A DNA stretch of 64,000 bases from Novosphingobium marinum (GTDB lineage: Bacteria > Pseudomonadota > Alphaproteobacteria > Sphingomonadales > Sphingomonadaceae), in NCBI RefSeq assembly GCF_013408095.1, contig NZ_JACBZF010000001.1:248001-312000 (forward strand), read 5' to 3'. The notes under the pieces are model-generated. The model was not told where the DNA came from and did no database searches. It worked only from the letters and a program-made list of their open reading frames with translations. Every line of letters begins with the position of its first letter. Positions within the stretch are counted from its first letter, which is position 1. The position numbers were made by a program, and so were the translations under genes. This document shows, piece by piece, positions 9,950 to 18,586 of this stretch.

Positions 9950-11747
9950 GAAGCAGCGTCCCGTTGGGCGCCATGCGGATGGCAGTCGCGCCCGCAAGGC
10001 CGGGGAAGGACGGCCAGGCGTTCTGGGCGAGCGCGGCGCGCGTTTCGGACGGACCGCCCGCCTGCCGCTCGTACATCCAGTAATTGCGCATGACGATATT
10101 CACGTAGCCGCGCGTCTCCCAGTACGGGAGCGATTCCATCCAGAGCAGCGGATCGCCCTGGTCGTTCACTTCGCTGTTCCAGCGCGTGATCGGCGTGAGC
10201 CCGGCATTGTAGGCGGCCATGACCTTGGGTAGCAGGCCTTGCGTGCCGCTCGAATCGCGCAGCATCTCGAGGTGGCGCTGACCGAAGGCGAGGTTGATCT
10301 CGGGCTTGTTGAGGTCGCTTGCATTGCCGCTCACTCCCAGAGCGCCGGCATGGTCGCGGGCGGCGGCGGGCATGATCTGCATCAGGCCGCGCGCGCCGGC
10401 GGGGCTGACGACGGTCGCCCGGAACAGCGATTCCTGCAGGGCATGCGCGTAGATCAGCGCCGGGTCGACGCGCCAGCCGCCGGCGGGCGTCCACTTCGGC
10501 GTGGGAAAGCGCGTGGCCGGATGCGGCTTGCCGCCATAGGGCGCGTTGTACGCCATCCAGAGCTGGGTCGAGGGCATGCCGAGGTCGCGCGCCAGCCTGG
10601 TCAGCGGCTGGTACTGGGCGGGATCGCCGATCCGCGCCTGGTGCCTCAGGACCTCGTCGGCAAGGCCGTCCTCGCCGACTTCGGCGAGCGCGACGGCGGC
10701 CCTGACATTGGGCACGTTGCGCAGCGACTGCCAGTCCTGCTGGTCGAAGTCGGCCTCGGCGTGCTGTTCGGGCAGGCCGGTGCCGAGCTGTTCGGCGGCA
10801 AGCATGCCATAGAGCGTTTCGTCGCGCATCGCGGCAAGCCGCAGCGGCTCGGCGGCGTCCTCGGGCTTGCGGCAGCGCACGAGCGACCGGCTCTGCCAGT
10901 AGAGCGCGGCGGCGACGAGTTCGGAGTTCTCTCCGGTGCCGGCAGCCCGCTTGAACGCGTCGGTCGCGCCGTCGCAGTCGCCAAGGCGCCACGCAGCGAG
11001 GCCGGCGGTCCACCACGCCTCGCCGACCCAGCCGCCCGACCCCTGCGTCGCCAGCTGGGCAAGTCGGTAGGCAGGCGCGTCCTGGTTCTCGATGTAGTAG
11101 CTCCACGCCACGCGCTGGCGCCATTCCGCGCGCGCCTCGCTCGACAGCATCGAATCGATCCCGTCGAGCAGCTGGTGCGCGCCCATCGGATCGTCGTTCT
11201 TGATCCGGTCGAGTATGCCCGCCGAGACACTGCCCGGCATGGTCCCGTCACCAACGGTGCGCGGGCGCACGCGTTTTGGGATCGTCGGCAGGCGCATGAA
11301 GCTTTGCTCGGACGGAAGGCCCGGCACGACCTGCGCCCCGCGCTTCACCGCAAGCCGGCCGATCTGTTCCGAATGGGGAAGGTCGGTGCCCTTGGCCAGC
11401 CAGCTTTCGAGCGTCTCGCGCTCGATCCGGGGCGACGAGGCGTCGAGGTAGTATTCGGCCAGCGCCGCCTGGTGCAGCGGACCGTCGGGGCGCTGCGCGA
11501 AGAGTTCCTGCACCCGCGACCAGTCGTTGCGGTCAATGGCGGCGAAGATTTCGCGGTAATAGGCCCGGTCGTCCTGGCTGAGGAGCGAGGGGACGGCGGT
11601 GCGATCGGCGCGATTGCGGAAATAGTCGGCGGCCGCGCTGTTCGCCTTTGCCGGAGCGACCTGTACGGCGAGCATCGATACCGCCGCGCATGCAATGGCG
11701 GCGATACCCCGGGAAATCTTGGATTTGGCAGGCTTTCTAATCGTCAC
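9939..11747 (-). CDS. slt: Periplasmic soluble lytic murein transglycosylase
   Basis: This 602-residue precursor has an N-terminal signal peptide of about 36 residues (ending QVAPAKA). A long alpha-helical superhelix follows, then a C-terminal SLT catalytic domain with the family motif ES (E439 in HALQESLF) and GARGLMQIMP. It cleaves peptidoglycan between MurNAc and GlcNAc, leaving 1,6-anhydro ends. The GTG start at 11747 is chosen because an AAGGA lies eight bases upstream and the signal peptide begins there. The GTG overlaps the stop of the upstream gene (GTGA), and its own end overlaps moaB, so the three genes form one coupled set. Confidence 0.9.
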   Translation of the reverse strand: MTIRKPAKSKISRGIAAIACAAVSMLAVQVAPAKANSAAADYFRNRADRTAVPSLLSQDDRAYYREIFAAIDRNDWSRVQELFAQRPDGPLHQAALAEYYLDASSPRIERETLESWLAKGTDLPHSEQIGRLAVKRGAQVVPGLPSEQSFMRLPTIPKRVRPRTVGDGTMPGSVSAGILDRIKNDDPMGAHQLLDGIDSMLSSEARAEWRQRVAWSYYIENQDAPAYRLAQLATQGSGGWVGEAWWTAGLAAWRLGDCDGATDAFKRAAGTGENSELVAAALYWQSRSLVRCRKPEDAAEPLRLAAMRDETLYGMLAAEQLGTGLPEQHAEADFDQQDWQSLRNVPNVRAAVALAEVGEDGLADEVLRHQARIGDPAQYQPLTRLARDLGMPSTQLWMAYNAPYGGKPHPATRFPTPKWTPAGGWRVDPALIYAHALQESLFRATVVSPAGARGLMQIMPAAARDHAGALGVSGNASDLNKPEINLAFGQRHLEMLRDSSGTQGLLPKVMAAYNAGLTPITRWNSEVNDQGDPLLWMESLPYWETRGYVNIVMRNYWMYERQAGGPSETRAALAQNAWPSFPGLAGATAIRMAPNGTLLRGR

Positions 11748-12550
11748 GTAGTCGTATCCTTCGGTCCCCCGGCGCGCCGGTCCCCCGCGGACCAGTCGAG
11801 CCACGCCCGCCACAATTCCGCTTTCCAGGCCGGTCGGCTCATCAGGGCCGGAAGGCTGCGCGCGGCAAGCAGGGGAATGTTCGTAGATTCATGGTTAAAA
11901 TTGAGTGAAACGGCAGGCCGTTGCGCCGTATCGTTGCCGATGAGCGGCAGGATGTTGTTCCCCAGCACCAGAAGCCTGCGCGGAGCGGCAAGGGCGATGT
12001 GATGGCGAAGCACCTCGCCGAGCCCCTGCGCCGCCACCGCGTCCCAGTCTGCCATCGGCGTGTGCCGGGGAAGGGCGCTCGCTACGCAGGCCGCTTCCGC
12101 CGGAATGCCCATCGCCGCCAGGATCGCGTCGAGCAGCCGCCCCTGAGCGCCCGACAGCAATCTTTCGCCGTCTTCGGCCTCTGGCTCGGGCACGACGACC
12201 ATCAGTTCGGCGTGCGCCTTGCCGCGCGGAGGCACGCGCCCCCCGGTCCGTCCGCCGTCGAGCCAGCTTTCCGCGAGCCACCAGGCGCGGAACGTATCGA
12301 GGTCGCCCGGCCAGCCTGCCTTGTCGGGAACGACCGGCCCCGGCTTCGGTTCGGGTACCGCCTTCCGGGCAGCGACGGGCCTGTCGCGTTGCTCCGGCTG
12401 CTTCTCCGAAGCCTTTTCCGCGACGGGTGCGGGCTCTGCCAGCCACTCCTGCGGTTCGTCCGCGAAATCGCAATCGACGCCCGCCAGCCGCCACCAGTCC
12501 AGCGCAGCTGCGACGGCCTCTTCGGGCGGAAGATCGGGGCGGCTCTCCAT
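11744..12550 (-). CDS. Uracil-DNA glycosylase-like protein with degenerate motifs
   Basis: The 268-residue product has an N-terminal proline/charged linker, then a region that looks like a family-4 uracil-DNA glycosylase fold: GAQGRLLDAILAAMGI, ACVASALP, and RRLLVLGNN at the position of the usual 'ALG' strand. The canonical active-site motif (GExPG) reads VPEPEAED here, the C-terminal HPS/HPA motif reads SLPA, and only two cysteines remain, so the family's Fe-S cluster cannot form. DNA repair activity is therefore doubtful. It is coupled to the lytic transglycosylase by a four-base GTGA overlap and divergent from the ETF-ubiquinone oxidoreductase gene. Confidence 0.6.
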   Translation of the reverse strand: MESRPDLPPEEAVAAALDWWRLAGVDCDFADEPQEWLAEPAPVAEKASEKQPEQRDRPVAARKAVPEPKPGPVVPDKAGWPGDLDTFRAWWLAESWLDGGRTGGRVPPRGKAHAELMVVVPEPEAEDGERLLSGAQGRLLDAILAAMGIPAEAACVASALPRHTPMADWDAVAAQGLGEVLRHHIALAAPRRLLVLGNNILPLIGNDTAQRPAVSLNFNHESTNIPLLAARSLPALMSRPAWKAELWRAWLDWSAGDRRAGGPKDTTT

Positions 12551-12638
12551 TGTGCGGTCTTGACCTGCCGCGTCGCAGCAATCAAGGCGGTTCGAACAGA
12601 GCCGATACGTAAAAAAGACAGAAGAACAGGACTGCAAG

Positions 12639-14291
12639 ATGAGCGAACGCGAATCGATGCCTTACGACGTCGTAATCGTCGGTGGCGGCCCGGCCGGCCT
12701 TGCCACCGCGATCCGGCTGAAACAGATCAATTCCGAATTGTCCGTCTGCGTCCTCGAAAAGGGATCGGAAATCGGCGCGCACATCCTGTCGGGCGCGGTG
12801 GTCGATCCCAAGGCCCTCGACGAGTTGCTGCCCGAGTGGCGCGACGACGATTGCCCGCTCGCCGAAACGTCGGTTACCGACAACTGGCACTGGTACATGT
12901 CGCGCGGCAAGAAGTACTCGATGCCGCACGCCCTGATGCCGCCGTTCATGTCGAACGAGGGCAACTACACCGGCTCGCTAGGCAACCTGTGCCGCTGGCT
13001 TGCGGGCAAGGCCGAGGAGCTGAAAGTCGAGGTTTTCCCCGGCTTCCCGGCCTCCGAAGTGCTCTATGACGAAAACGGCGCGGTCTACGGCGTGGCAACG
13101 GGCGACATGGGCGTGGCTAGGGACGGCAGCCACAAGGCCGATTACCAGCCGGGCATGGAACTGCACGGCAAGTACACCGTGTTCTGCGAAGGCGCGCGCG
13201 GCCACCTTACCAAGCTGCTCAAGTCGCGCTTCGACCTCGAACGCGATTGCCAGCCGCAGGTCTATGGCCTCGGCATCAAGGAGCTGTGGGACATCGATCC
13301 CGACAAGCACGTGCCCGGTCGCGTCATCCACACGCAGGGCTGGCCGTTGTCCGAAAGCGACAGCTGGGGCGGCGGGTTTCTCTACCACCAGGCGAACAAC
13401 CAGGTTGCGATCGGCTTCGTCACCGCGCTCGATTACAAGAACCCCTACGTCTACCCGTTCGAGGAATTCCAGCGCTGGAAGCAGCATCCAGAAATCCGCG
13501 CGATCCTCGAAGGCGGCAAGCGCGTTGCCTATGGCGCGCGCGCGATCAACGAGGGCGGCTGGCAGTCGGTCCCGCAACTCGCCTTCCCCGGCGGGGTACT
13601 GGCCGGCTGTTCGGCGGGCTTCGTCAACGTTCCCCGCATCAAGGGCACGCACACCGCGATGAAAAGCGGCATGCTCGCCGCCGACGCCATCGCCGCCGCG
13701 ATCGAGGCCGGGCGCGAGAAGGACGAGCTTGCCGAGTACGATGCATCGGTGCGCGACAGCTGGATCGCCAAGGAACTCAAGCTCGTCCAGAACGCCGAGC
13801 CGCTCGTCGCGAAGTGGGGCGGCGAACTCGGCACGATCCTGGCGGGCGCGGACATGTGGCTGCGCACGCTGTTCGGTTTCGGCGTCGCCAAACCGATGGA
13901 GCACCATCCCGACTACAAGGCAACGGGGCGCGCCGATCTCTACCAGCCGATCGACTATCCCAAGCCCGACGGCGAGATAACCTTCGACCGTCTCACCTCG
14001 GTCTCATTCTCGTTCACCAACCACGAGGAGGACCAGCCCAGCCACCTCAAGCTGAAGGACCCGGACTACCCGGAGAAGGTCGAACTGCCGGTCTACGGCG
14101 GTCCTTCGACGCGATACTGCCCGGCGGGCGTCTACGAGTACGTGGAGAACGAGGACACGGGCGAAAAGCGCTTCCAGATCAACGCGCAGAACTGCGTCCA
14201 CTGCAAGACCTGCGACATCAAGGATCCGGGCCAGCAGATCGTCTGGACCGCGCCCGAAGGCGGCGGCGGGCCGAACTACCCGAACATGTGA
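12639..14291 (+). CDS. etfD: Electron transfer flavoprotein-ubiquinone oxidoreductase
   Basis: ETF-QO passes electrons from reduced ETF (fed by acyl-CoA dehydrogenases) to ubiquinone at the inner membrane. The 550-residue protein has an N-terminal FAD dinucleotide fold (VVIVGGGPAGLATAIRL) and an FAD/ubiquinone-binding middle. It ends in a 4Fe-4S domain with cysteines at C494 (CPAGVYEY) and C519/C522/C525 (CVHCKTC). Length and motifs are complete. It is functionally linked to the several acyl-CoA dehydrogenases encoded later in the window. The ETF subunits themselves are not seen here. Confidence 0.95.
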   Translation: MSERESMPYDVVIVGGGPAGLATAIRLKQINSELSVCVLEKGSEIGAHILSGAVVDPKALDELLPEWRDDDCPLAETSVTDNWHWYMSRGKKYSMPHALMPPFMSNEGNYTGSLGNLCRWLAGKAEELKVEVFPGFPASEVLYDENGAVYGVATGDMGVARDGSHKADYQPGMELHGKYTVFCEGARGHLTKLLKSRFDLERDCQPQVYGLGIKELWDIDPDKHVPGRVIHTQGWPLSESDSWGGGFLYHQANNQVAIGFVTALDYKNPYVYPFEEFQRWKQHPEIRAILEGGKRVAYGARAINEGGWQSVPQLAFPGGVLAGCSAGFVNVPRIKGTHTAMKSGMLAADAIAAAIEAGREKDELAEYDASVRDSWIAKELKLVQNAEPLVAKWGGELGTILAGADMWLRTLFGFGVAKPMEHHPDYKATGRADLYQPIDYPKPDGEITFDRLTSVSFSFTNHEEDQPSHLKLKDPDYPEKVELPVYGGPSTRYCPAGVYEYVENEDTGEKRFQINAQNCVHCKTCDIKDPGQQIVWTAPEGGGGPNYPNM

Positions 14292-14357
14292 ATTATAATG
14301 TGATCTTTAAAAAGTTGGGATGATCCAACCGCAAACTGAAGTACCGAACGTGATGAT

Positions 14358-15041
14358 CTAGTTTTCATCAGCTATAAGCGTATTAAAATTTTTTGTCCCG
14401 ATAGCCATTTCTACGCCTGCGCTTGCGACATGTGTGTTTCCGTCGAACTTCGTCTTTGCCAAAATGCGTTGTCCCGCGTGGCACGTAAACTGAGTCATAC
14501 CAGATGCAGGCGACTTCGACTTAGTTCCAAAATTATGTGGATCATGATGTGTTATTTCAGATATGATCCGAAAAGAACCATCTGTCCTATGGAAATGTGC
14601 AGTCGCAGTGTATGCTAAATTGAGTAATGTCTGGTTCTGAAGATTTAAAACAATTGAGGCTTCCGGATTTCCACTGGCAAAAATCTCTAAATCTTCGATT
14701 GTAAATGTTTCTGCTGTAATACGAACAAAATCTGAGTGACCGCCAGCACTCCCGAGCTGTGATACAGCCCCCGAAAAAAAGTATTCGTAATTTGAATTCC
14801 CTGTAAAGCAGTACGAAGTTTGGACACTGTGAAATCCGATCCAAGGCGCGGTGGGATGGCATTCAGATTTGGAAATTTCTGAAGAACCATCATTTAAAGT
14901 GCATTTTAGCCAAGCACTCTGCCAATACAGTCTGGTCTTGGCGAATACAGATATAACTATTAAGCTTGGCGCGTCCAACTCGAAGCGGATTTCTGCAGGA
15001 GAAATTCCATTGGAAGTTTCCTCAGCAATAATATGGCCCAT
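14358..15041 (-). CDS. Unrecognised protein in an AT-rich island
   Basis: I do not recognise this 227-residue protein. It has no signal peptide or membrane helix. It is rich in Ser, Thr, Asn and aromatic residues, with alternating hydrophobic/polar stretches (IVLNLQNQTLLNLAYTATAH, FVRITAETFTIEDLEIF) that suggest an all-beta fold. Codon usage is strikingly AT-rich compared with every neighbour (ATA, TTT and AAA codons are common), and the flanks at 14292-14357 and 15042-15144 are AT-rich too. The start assumed is the ATG at 15041; ribosome-site evidence is weak. It is probably horizontally acquired and could be a fragment. No integrase, repeat or tRNA lies next to it. Confidence 0.5.
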   Translation of the reverse strand: MGHIIAEETSNGISPAEIRFELDAPSLIVISVFAKTRLYWQSAWLKCTLNDGSSEISKSECHPTAPWIGFHSVQTSYCFTGNSNYEYFFSGAVSQLGSAGGHSDFVRITAETFTIEDLEIFASGNPEASIVLNLQNQTLLNLAYTATAHFHRTDGSFRIISEITHHDPHNFGTKSKSPASGMTQFTCHAGQRILAKTKFDGNTHVASAGVEMAIGTKNFNTLIADEN

Positions 15042-15144
15042 AGCAAAGCCTCGCGCTATATCGAGTGTGGATAATATAGATAACGCAATAAGAGATTTGA
15101 TATCAATTAGTTATTATTCAGTGTTTTTAATAAGTTAAATTCCG

Positions 15145-15948
15145 ATGGAAACAGCCTACGCCAAGATCAACCTCGCGCTGCACGTAAGGGCGCGGCGCGA
15201 GGACGGGTATCACGAACTCGAGTCGCTGTTCGCCTTCGTCGACGATGGCGACAGGCTGACCGCGACGCCCGCGCACCGCGACGCGCTCGATACCTTCGGC
15301 GAGTTCGCGGACCGGGTCGACGATCCCTTCGGCAACATCGTCGCCAAGGCGCTGACCGCGCTGCCGCGACCGCGGGGCTGGGCGATGACGCTGGAAAAGC
15401 GCCTGCCCGTCGCGGCGGGTCTGGGCGGCGGATCGGCCGATGCCGGGGCGGTCTTCCGCATGGTCGAGCGTGAGCACGGACTGCCCGCAGACTGGCGCAG
15501 GCGCGCCGCGAAGCTGGGCGCCGACGTGCCCGCCTGCGTCGCAAGCCGAACCTGCATCGGCAGGGGCACCGGCACCGAGATCGAGCCGCTCGGCGGCGAT
15601 ATCGCCGGGACGCCCGTGCTGCTCGTCAATCCCCGCGTGGCGATGCCGACCGGGCCGGTCTTCCGGGGCTGGGACGGTTGCGACCGTGGCGCTCTTACCG
15701 ATGGGAAGCCGCTCGATATCGCGCTTGCCGGCAGGAACGACCTCGAGGCGCCGGCGATCGCCTTGCAGCCCGTGATCGGCGACGTCCTGGCGAGCCTGGA
15801 TGCCACGCGGCCCTTGCTGGCGCGCATGTCCGGTTCGGGCGCGACGTGCTTTGCCCTGTTCGAGGAGCCGGACGCACTCGCCGCCGCGCAGCTTCAGATC
15901 GTGCGCCGCCATCCCGGCTGGTGGACGATGGCAGGCAGGCTGCGGTGA
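15145..15948 (+). CDS. ispE: 4-diphosphocytidyl-2-C-methyl-D-erythritol kinase
   Basis: IspE phosphorylates CDP-methylerythritol in the non-mevalonate (MEP) isoprenoid pathway. The 267-residue GHMP kinase begins ETAYAKINLALHV (conserved Lys and Asn of motif 1). The ATP-binding motif is PVAAGLGGGSADAGAVFR near residue 90, and the C-terminal motif 3 is RMSGSGATCFALF. It immediately follows the AT-rich island; the transition back to GC-rich DNA coincides with its start codon, so its native promoter may have been displaced by the island. Confidence 0.95.
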   Translation: METAYAKINLALHVRARREDGYHELESLFAFVDDGDRLTATPAHRDALDTFGEFADRVDDPFGNIVAKALTALPRPRGWAMTLEKRLPVAAGLGGGSADAGAVFRMVEREHGLPADWRRRAAKLGADVPACVASRTCIGRGTGTEIEPLGGDIAGTPVLLVNPRVAMPTGPVFRGWDGCDRGALTDGKPLDIALAGRNDLEAPAIALQPVIGDVLASLDATRPLLARMSGSGATCFALFEEPDALAAAQLQIVRRHPGWWTMAGRLR

Positions 15949-16005
15949 CCGCCAGATCCTCCGGCTGATGCGGATCGGGCCGGGGTTGCGCGGAGCCGTT
16001 TCCGC

Positions 16006-17004
16006 CTACGACGTAATGCCGAGCCGCTCACGGCACGCGCGGTACTCGCTTTCGAGGCGCGCGATCAGCTTTCCGGCCGGCACGACCGACTCCACCACTG
16101 CGATGCCCTGTCCCGATCCCCAGATGTCGCGCCAGGCCTTCGCGCCGCCGTCCTCGACGCTCATCGTCTTCCCGCTTTTCGCATCGAGCGTTGCGGGATC
16201 GATGCCGGCACGTTCGATCGAGGGTTTGAGGTAATTGGCGGCCACTCCGATGAATGCATCGGTGTAGACGATATCGCTCGCCTGGCCGGAGACGATCATC
16301 TGCTTGTAGGCATCGTCGGCATTGGCCTCCTCGGTCGCGATGAAGGCAGACCCGACATAGGCGAAGTCGGCGCCGATCGCTTCGGCAGCCAGCACCGCTC
16401 CGCCGGTGGCGATGCAGCCCGAAAGCGCAATGGGGCCGTCGAACCACCGCCTCAGTTCGGCGATGAGCGCGAAGGGCGATGTCGTTCCAGCATGGCCGCC
16501 CGCGCCGGCTGCGACCGCGATGAGGCCGTCCGCGCCCTTGTCGATCGCCTTTCGCCCGAACATGTCGGAGATCACGTCGTGGAATACGAATCCGCCGTAT
16601 TTCCTCGCCCGTTCGTACACGTCTTCCCGCGCCCCGAGCGAGGTGATCAGGATGGGCACCCGGTGCTTCTCGCAAAGCGCGAGGTCTTCCTCCAGCCGCT
16701 GGTTCGTGCGGTGGACGATAAGGTTCACCGCAAAGGGCGCGGCCGGCCGGTCGGGGTTGCGGCGGTCGTGGTCCGCCAGCGCCTCTCCGATTTCGGTGAG
16801 CCATGTATCGAGCTGCTGGGGCGTGCGGGCATTGAGCGACGGTATCGAGCCGACGATCCCCGCAGTGCATTGCGCGATCACGAGTTGCGGCGTCGACACG
16901 ATGAACATCGGCGCGGCGATCACGGGCATGCGAAGCCCGTTCAGGAAATCAGGGCGTGACAGGTGCGGACTCCAGTTTGTAATCGAGGACCGAGCGCCTA
17001 GCAT
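16006..17004 (-). CDS. Nitronate monooxygenase (2-nitropropane dioxygenase family)
   Basis: This 332-residue FMN-dependent TIM-barrel enzyme has the family motifs MPVIAAPMF at the N-terminus, the FMN/phosphate loop GAGGHAGTTSPFALI, and ALSGCIATGGAV. NMO enzymes oxidise alkyl nitronates such as propionate-3-nitronate. Many sphingomonad members lie in acyl-CoA catabolic clusters with unproven substrates, and some related proteins act as enoyl reductases. The start at ATG 17004 has only a modest upstream GGAG. It is divergent from an SDR gene, 80 bases away. Confidence 0.85.
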   Translation of the reverse strand: MLGARSSITNWSPHLSRPDFLNGLRMPVIAAPMFIVSTPQLVIAQCTAGIVGSIPSLNARTPQQLDTWLTEIGEALADHDRRNPDRPAAPFAVNLIVHRTNQRLEEDLALCEKHRVPILITSLGAREDVYERARKYGGFVFHDVISDMFGRKAIDKGADGLIAVAAGAGGHAGTTSPFALIAELRRWFDGPIALSGCIATGGAVLAAEAIGADFAYVGSAFIATEEANADDAYKQMIVSGQASDIVYTDAFIGVAANYLKPSIERAGIDPATLDAKSGKTMSVEDGGAKAWRDIWGSGQGIAVVESVVPAGKLIARLESEYRACRERLGITS

Positions 17005-17084
17005 CGCTCCGTTCGATTGGAAACATCGCCCGGGAGCATGGTCTCCCTGACAAGGGCGGAGCGCGCGGGGCAGGAGCGGAAACC

Positions 17085-17864
17085 ATGGCAGACGAGACGA
17101 TCGAAGGCGGCGAACTGGCCGGGAAGGTGGCGATGGTCACCGGCGCGGCCAGCGGCATCGGCCGCGCCGTGGCCCTCCTCTTCGTCAATGAAGGAGCGAC
17201 AATCGGTATCGGCGATCTCGACACCGCAGGCCTTGCCGAGACCGAACGGCTCCTCGGCGATGCGGCGGTTCTCTCGCGACGCCTCGACGTGACCGACGAC
17301 GGCGACGTCGAACGCTTCGTGGCGGAACTCGTCGGCAAGGCGGGGAGGCTCGACTGCGCGGTAAATGCCGCCGGCCTCGCTGTTCGCGATACGCGTCCCA
17401 CCGCGATGGCGGACGTGCAGGATTTCCAGCGCGTCATGCACGTGAACGTGACCGGCGTATTCCTGTGCATGCGCCACCAGTTGCAGGCGATGCTCGCTGC
17501 GGGGAACGGCGGCGCCATCGTCAACGTCGCATCGGGAGCCGCCTACGTGGCGGTGCCGGGCAATGCCGCCTACGTGGCGTCGAAGCACGCGGTCATGGGC
17601 CTGACCAAGTGCGCCGCCGCCGATCATGCCGCCGAAGGTATCCGCGTCGACGCCCTTTGCCCCGGATTTACCCGCACGCCGATGGCGATGACCTCGCTCG
17701 CGGTCATGGGTGTCGCGGAAAGCGATGCGGCGGCATCGGCCCCTGCCAACCGCATCGCCGAACCGACCGAACAGGCCGAGGCCGCGCTGTTCCTCTGTTC
17801 GGGGAAGGCAGCGTTCATGGTGGGGCACGGGCTCGTCGTCGACGGCGGGCACTCCATCGTCTGA
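17085..17864 (+). CDS. Short-chain dehydrogenase/reductase (classical SDR)
   Basis: This 259-residue NAD(P)-dependent oxidoreductase has a Rossmann motif TGAASGIGRA, an NAG-type strand (NAAGLAV), a catalytic Ser in NVASGAAY and the Tyr-Lys pair in AAYVASKHAV. The cofactor may be NAD(H), judged from the acidic residue after beta-2 (GDLDTAG). It leads a compact plus-strand operon with a second SDR 36 bases downstream and an XdhC-like gene. The substrate is unknown; a hydroxy- or keto-acyl intermediate is likely from context. Confidence 0.85.
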   Translation: MADETIEGGELAGKVAMVTGAASGIGRAVALLFVNEGATIGIGDLDTAGLAETERLLGDAAVLSRRLDVTDDGDVERFVAELVGKAGRLDCAVNAAGLAVRDTRPTAMADVQDFQRVMHVNVTGVFLCMRHQLQAMLAAGNGGAIVNVASGAAYVAVPGNAAYVASKHAVMGLTKCAAADHAAEGIRVDALCPGFTRTPMAMTSLAVMGVAESDAAASAPANRIAEPTEQAEAALFLCSGKAAFMVGHGLVVDGGHSIV

Positions 17865-17900
17865 TATGCATTGTTGCCGGACAAGCGGCACGGAGGATTG

Positions 17901-18569
17901 ATGCGCATGAATGGCAAGACGATCGTGACAGGGGCTGCCGGAGCTCTTGGCGGAACGGTATGCGAAGTGCTGCGCGAACGCGGTGCCGATGTGGTCGGCA
18001 TCGACCTTGCCGAAGGCGGTCCCGCAGGCATCTCATTCATCGGCGGGGTCGACCTTGCCGATCAGGCCGCCGTCTCCGATGCGTTCGCCAGCGCGGCGGC
18101 CGGCTCCGGTATCGCCGGGCTTGCCAACATCGCCGGCGGTTTTGCGTGGGAGACGGTCATGGACGGGAGCGTGGTCAGCTGGGAGCGCATGTTCCGGATG
18201 AACGTCCTCACCACGCTCAATGCCTGCCGCGCGGCGGTGCCGCTGCTCACGGAGCAGGGAGCGATCGTCAATGTCGGAGCGGCGGCCACGGCGCGGGCTG
18301 GAGCCGGGATGGGCGCCTACACGGCAAGCAAGTCCGGCGTGGCGCGGCTGACCGAGGCGCTGGCAGAGGAACTCAAGGAGCGCAGGCTGCGCGTCAACGC
18401 CGTGCTCCCCTCGATCATCGACACGGCTGCCAACCGCGAGGCGATGGGCGCGGACGATGCCGCCAGCTGGGTGACGACAGGGGAAGTGGCGCAGGTCGTC
18501 GCGTTCCTGCTTTCCGATGCGGCGAGCGGCGTGACCGGCGCGAGCGTCCCTGTCACGGGGCGCGTCTGA
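17901..18569 (+). CDS. Short-chain dehydrogenase/reductase
   Basis: The 222-residue SDR has a glycine motif TGAAGALGGTV and a catalytic Tyr-Lys in GAYTASKSGV. The usual serine before it appears as NVGAAATARAG, so the Ser position is replaced by Ala or shifted. The ATG at 17901 is preceded by GGAGG and is preferred to an ATG thirty bases upstream. It is shorter than most classical SDRs (about 250). It lies 36 bases after another SDR and 17 bases before the XdhC-like gene, in one operon. Confidence 0.8.
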   Translation: MRMNGKTIVTGAAGALGGTVCEVLRERGADVVGIDLAEGGPAGISFIGGVDLADQAAVSDAFASAAAGSGIAGLANIAGGFAWETVMDGSVVSWERMFRMNVLTTLNACRAAVPLLTEQGAIVNVGAAATARAGAGMGAYTASKSGVARLTEALAEELKERRLRVNAVLPSIIDTAANREAMGADDAASWVTTGEVAQVVAFLLSDAASGVTGASVPVTGRV

Positions 18570-18586
18570 CCGTTGGAGACATCGCG

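Noticed and set aside
14292..15144. Insertion sequence or integrated element at the AT-rich island
   Set aside because: No transposase or integrase, no terminal inverted repeats, no target-site duplication that I could find, and no tRNA beside it.
17465..18586. Upstream extension of the XdhC-like gene to 17465
   Set aside because: The added residues are an arginine-rich out-of-frame reading of two SDR genes. GTG 18587 has a proper ribosome site.
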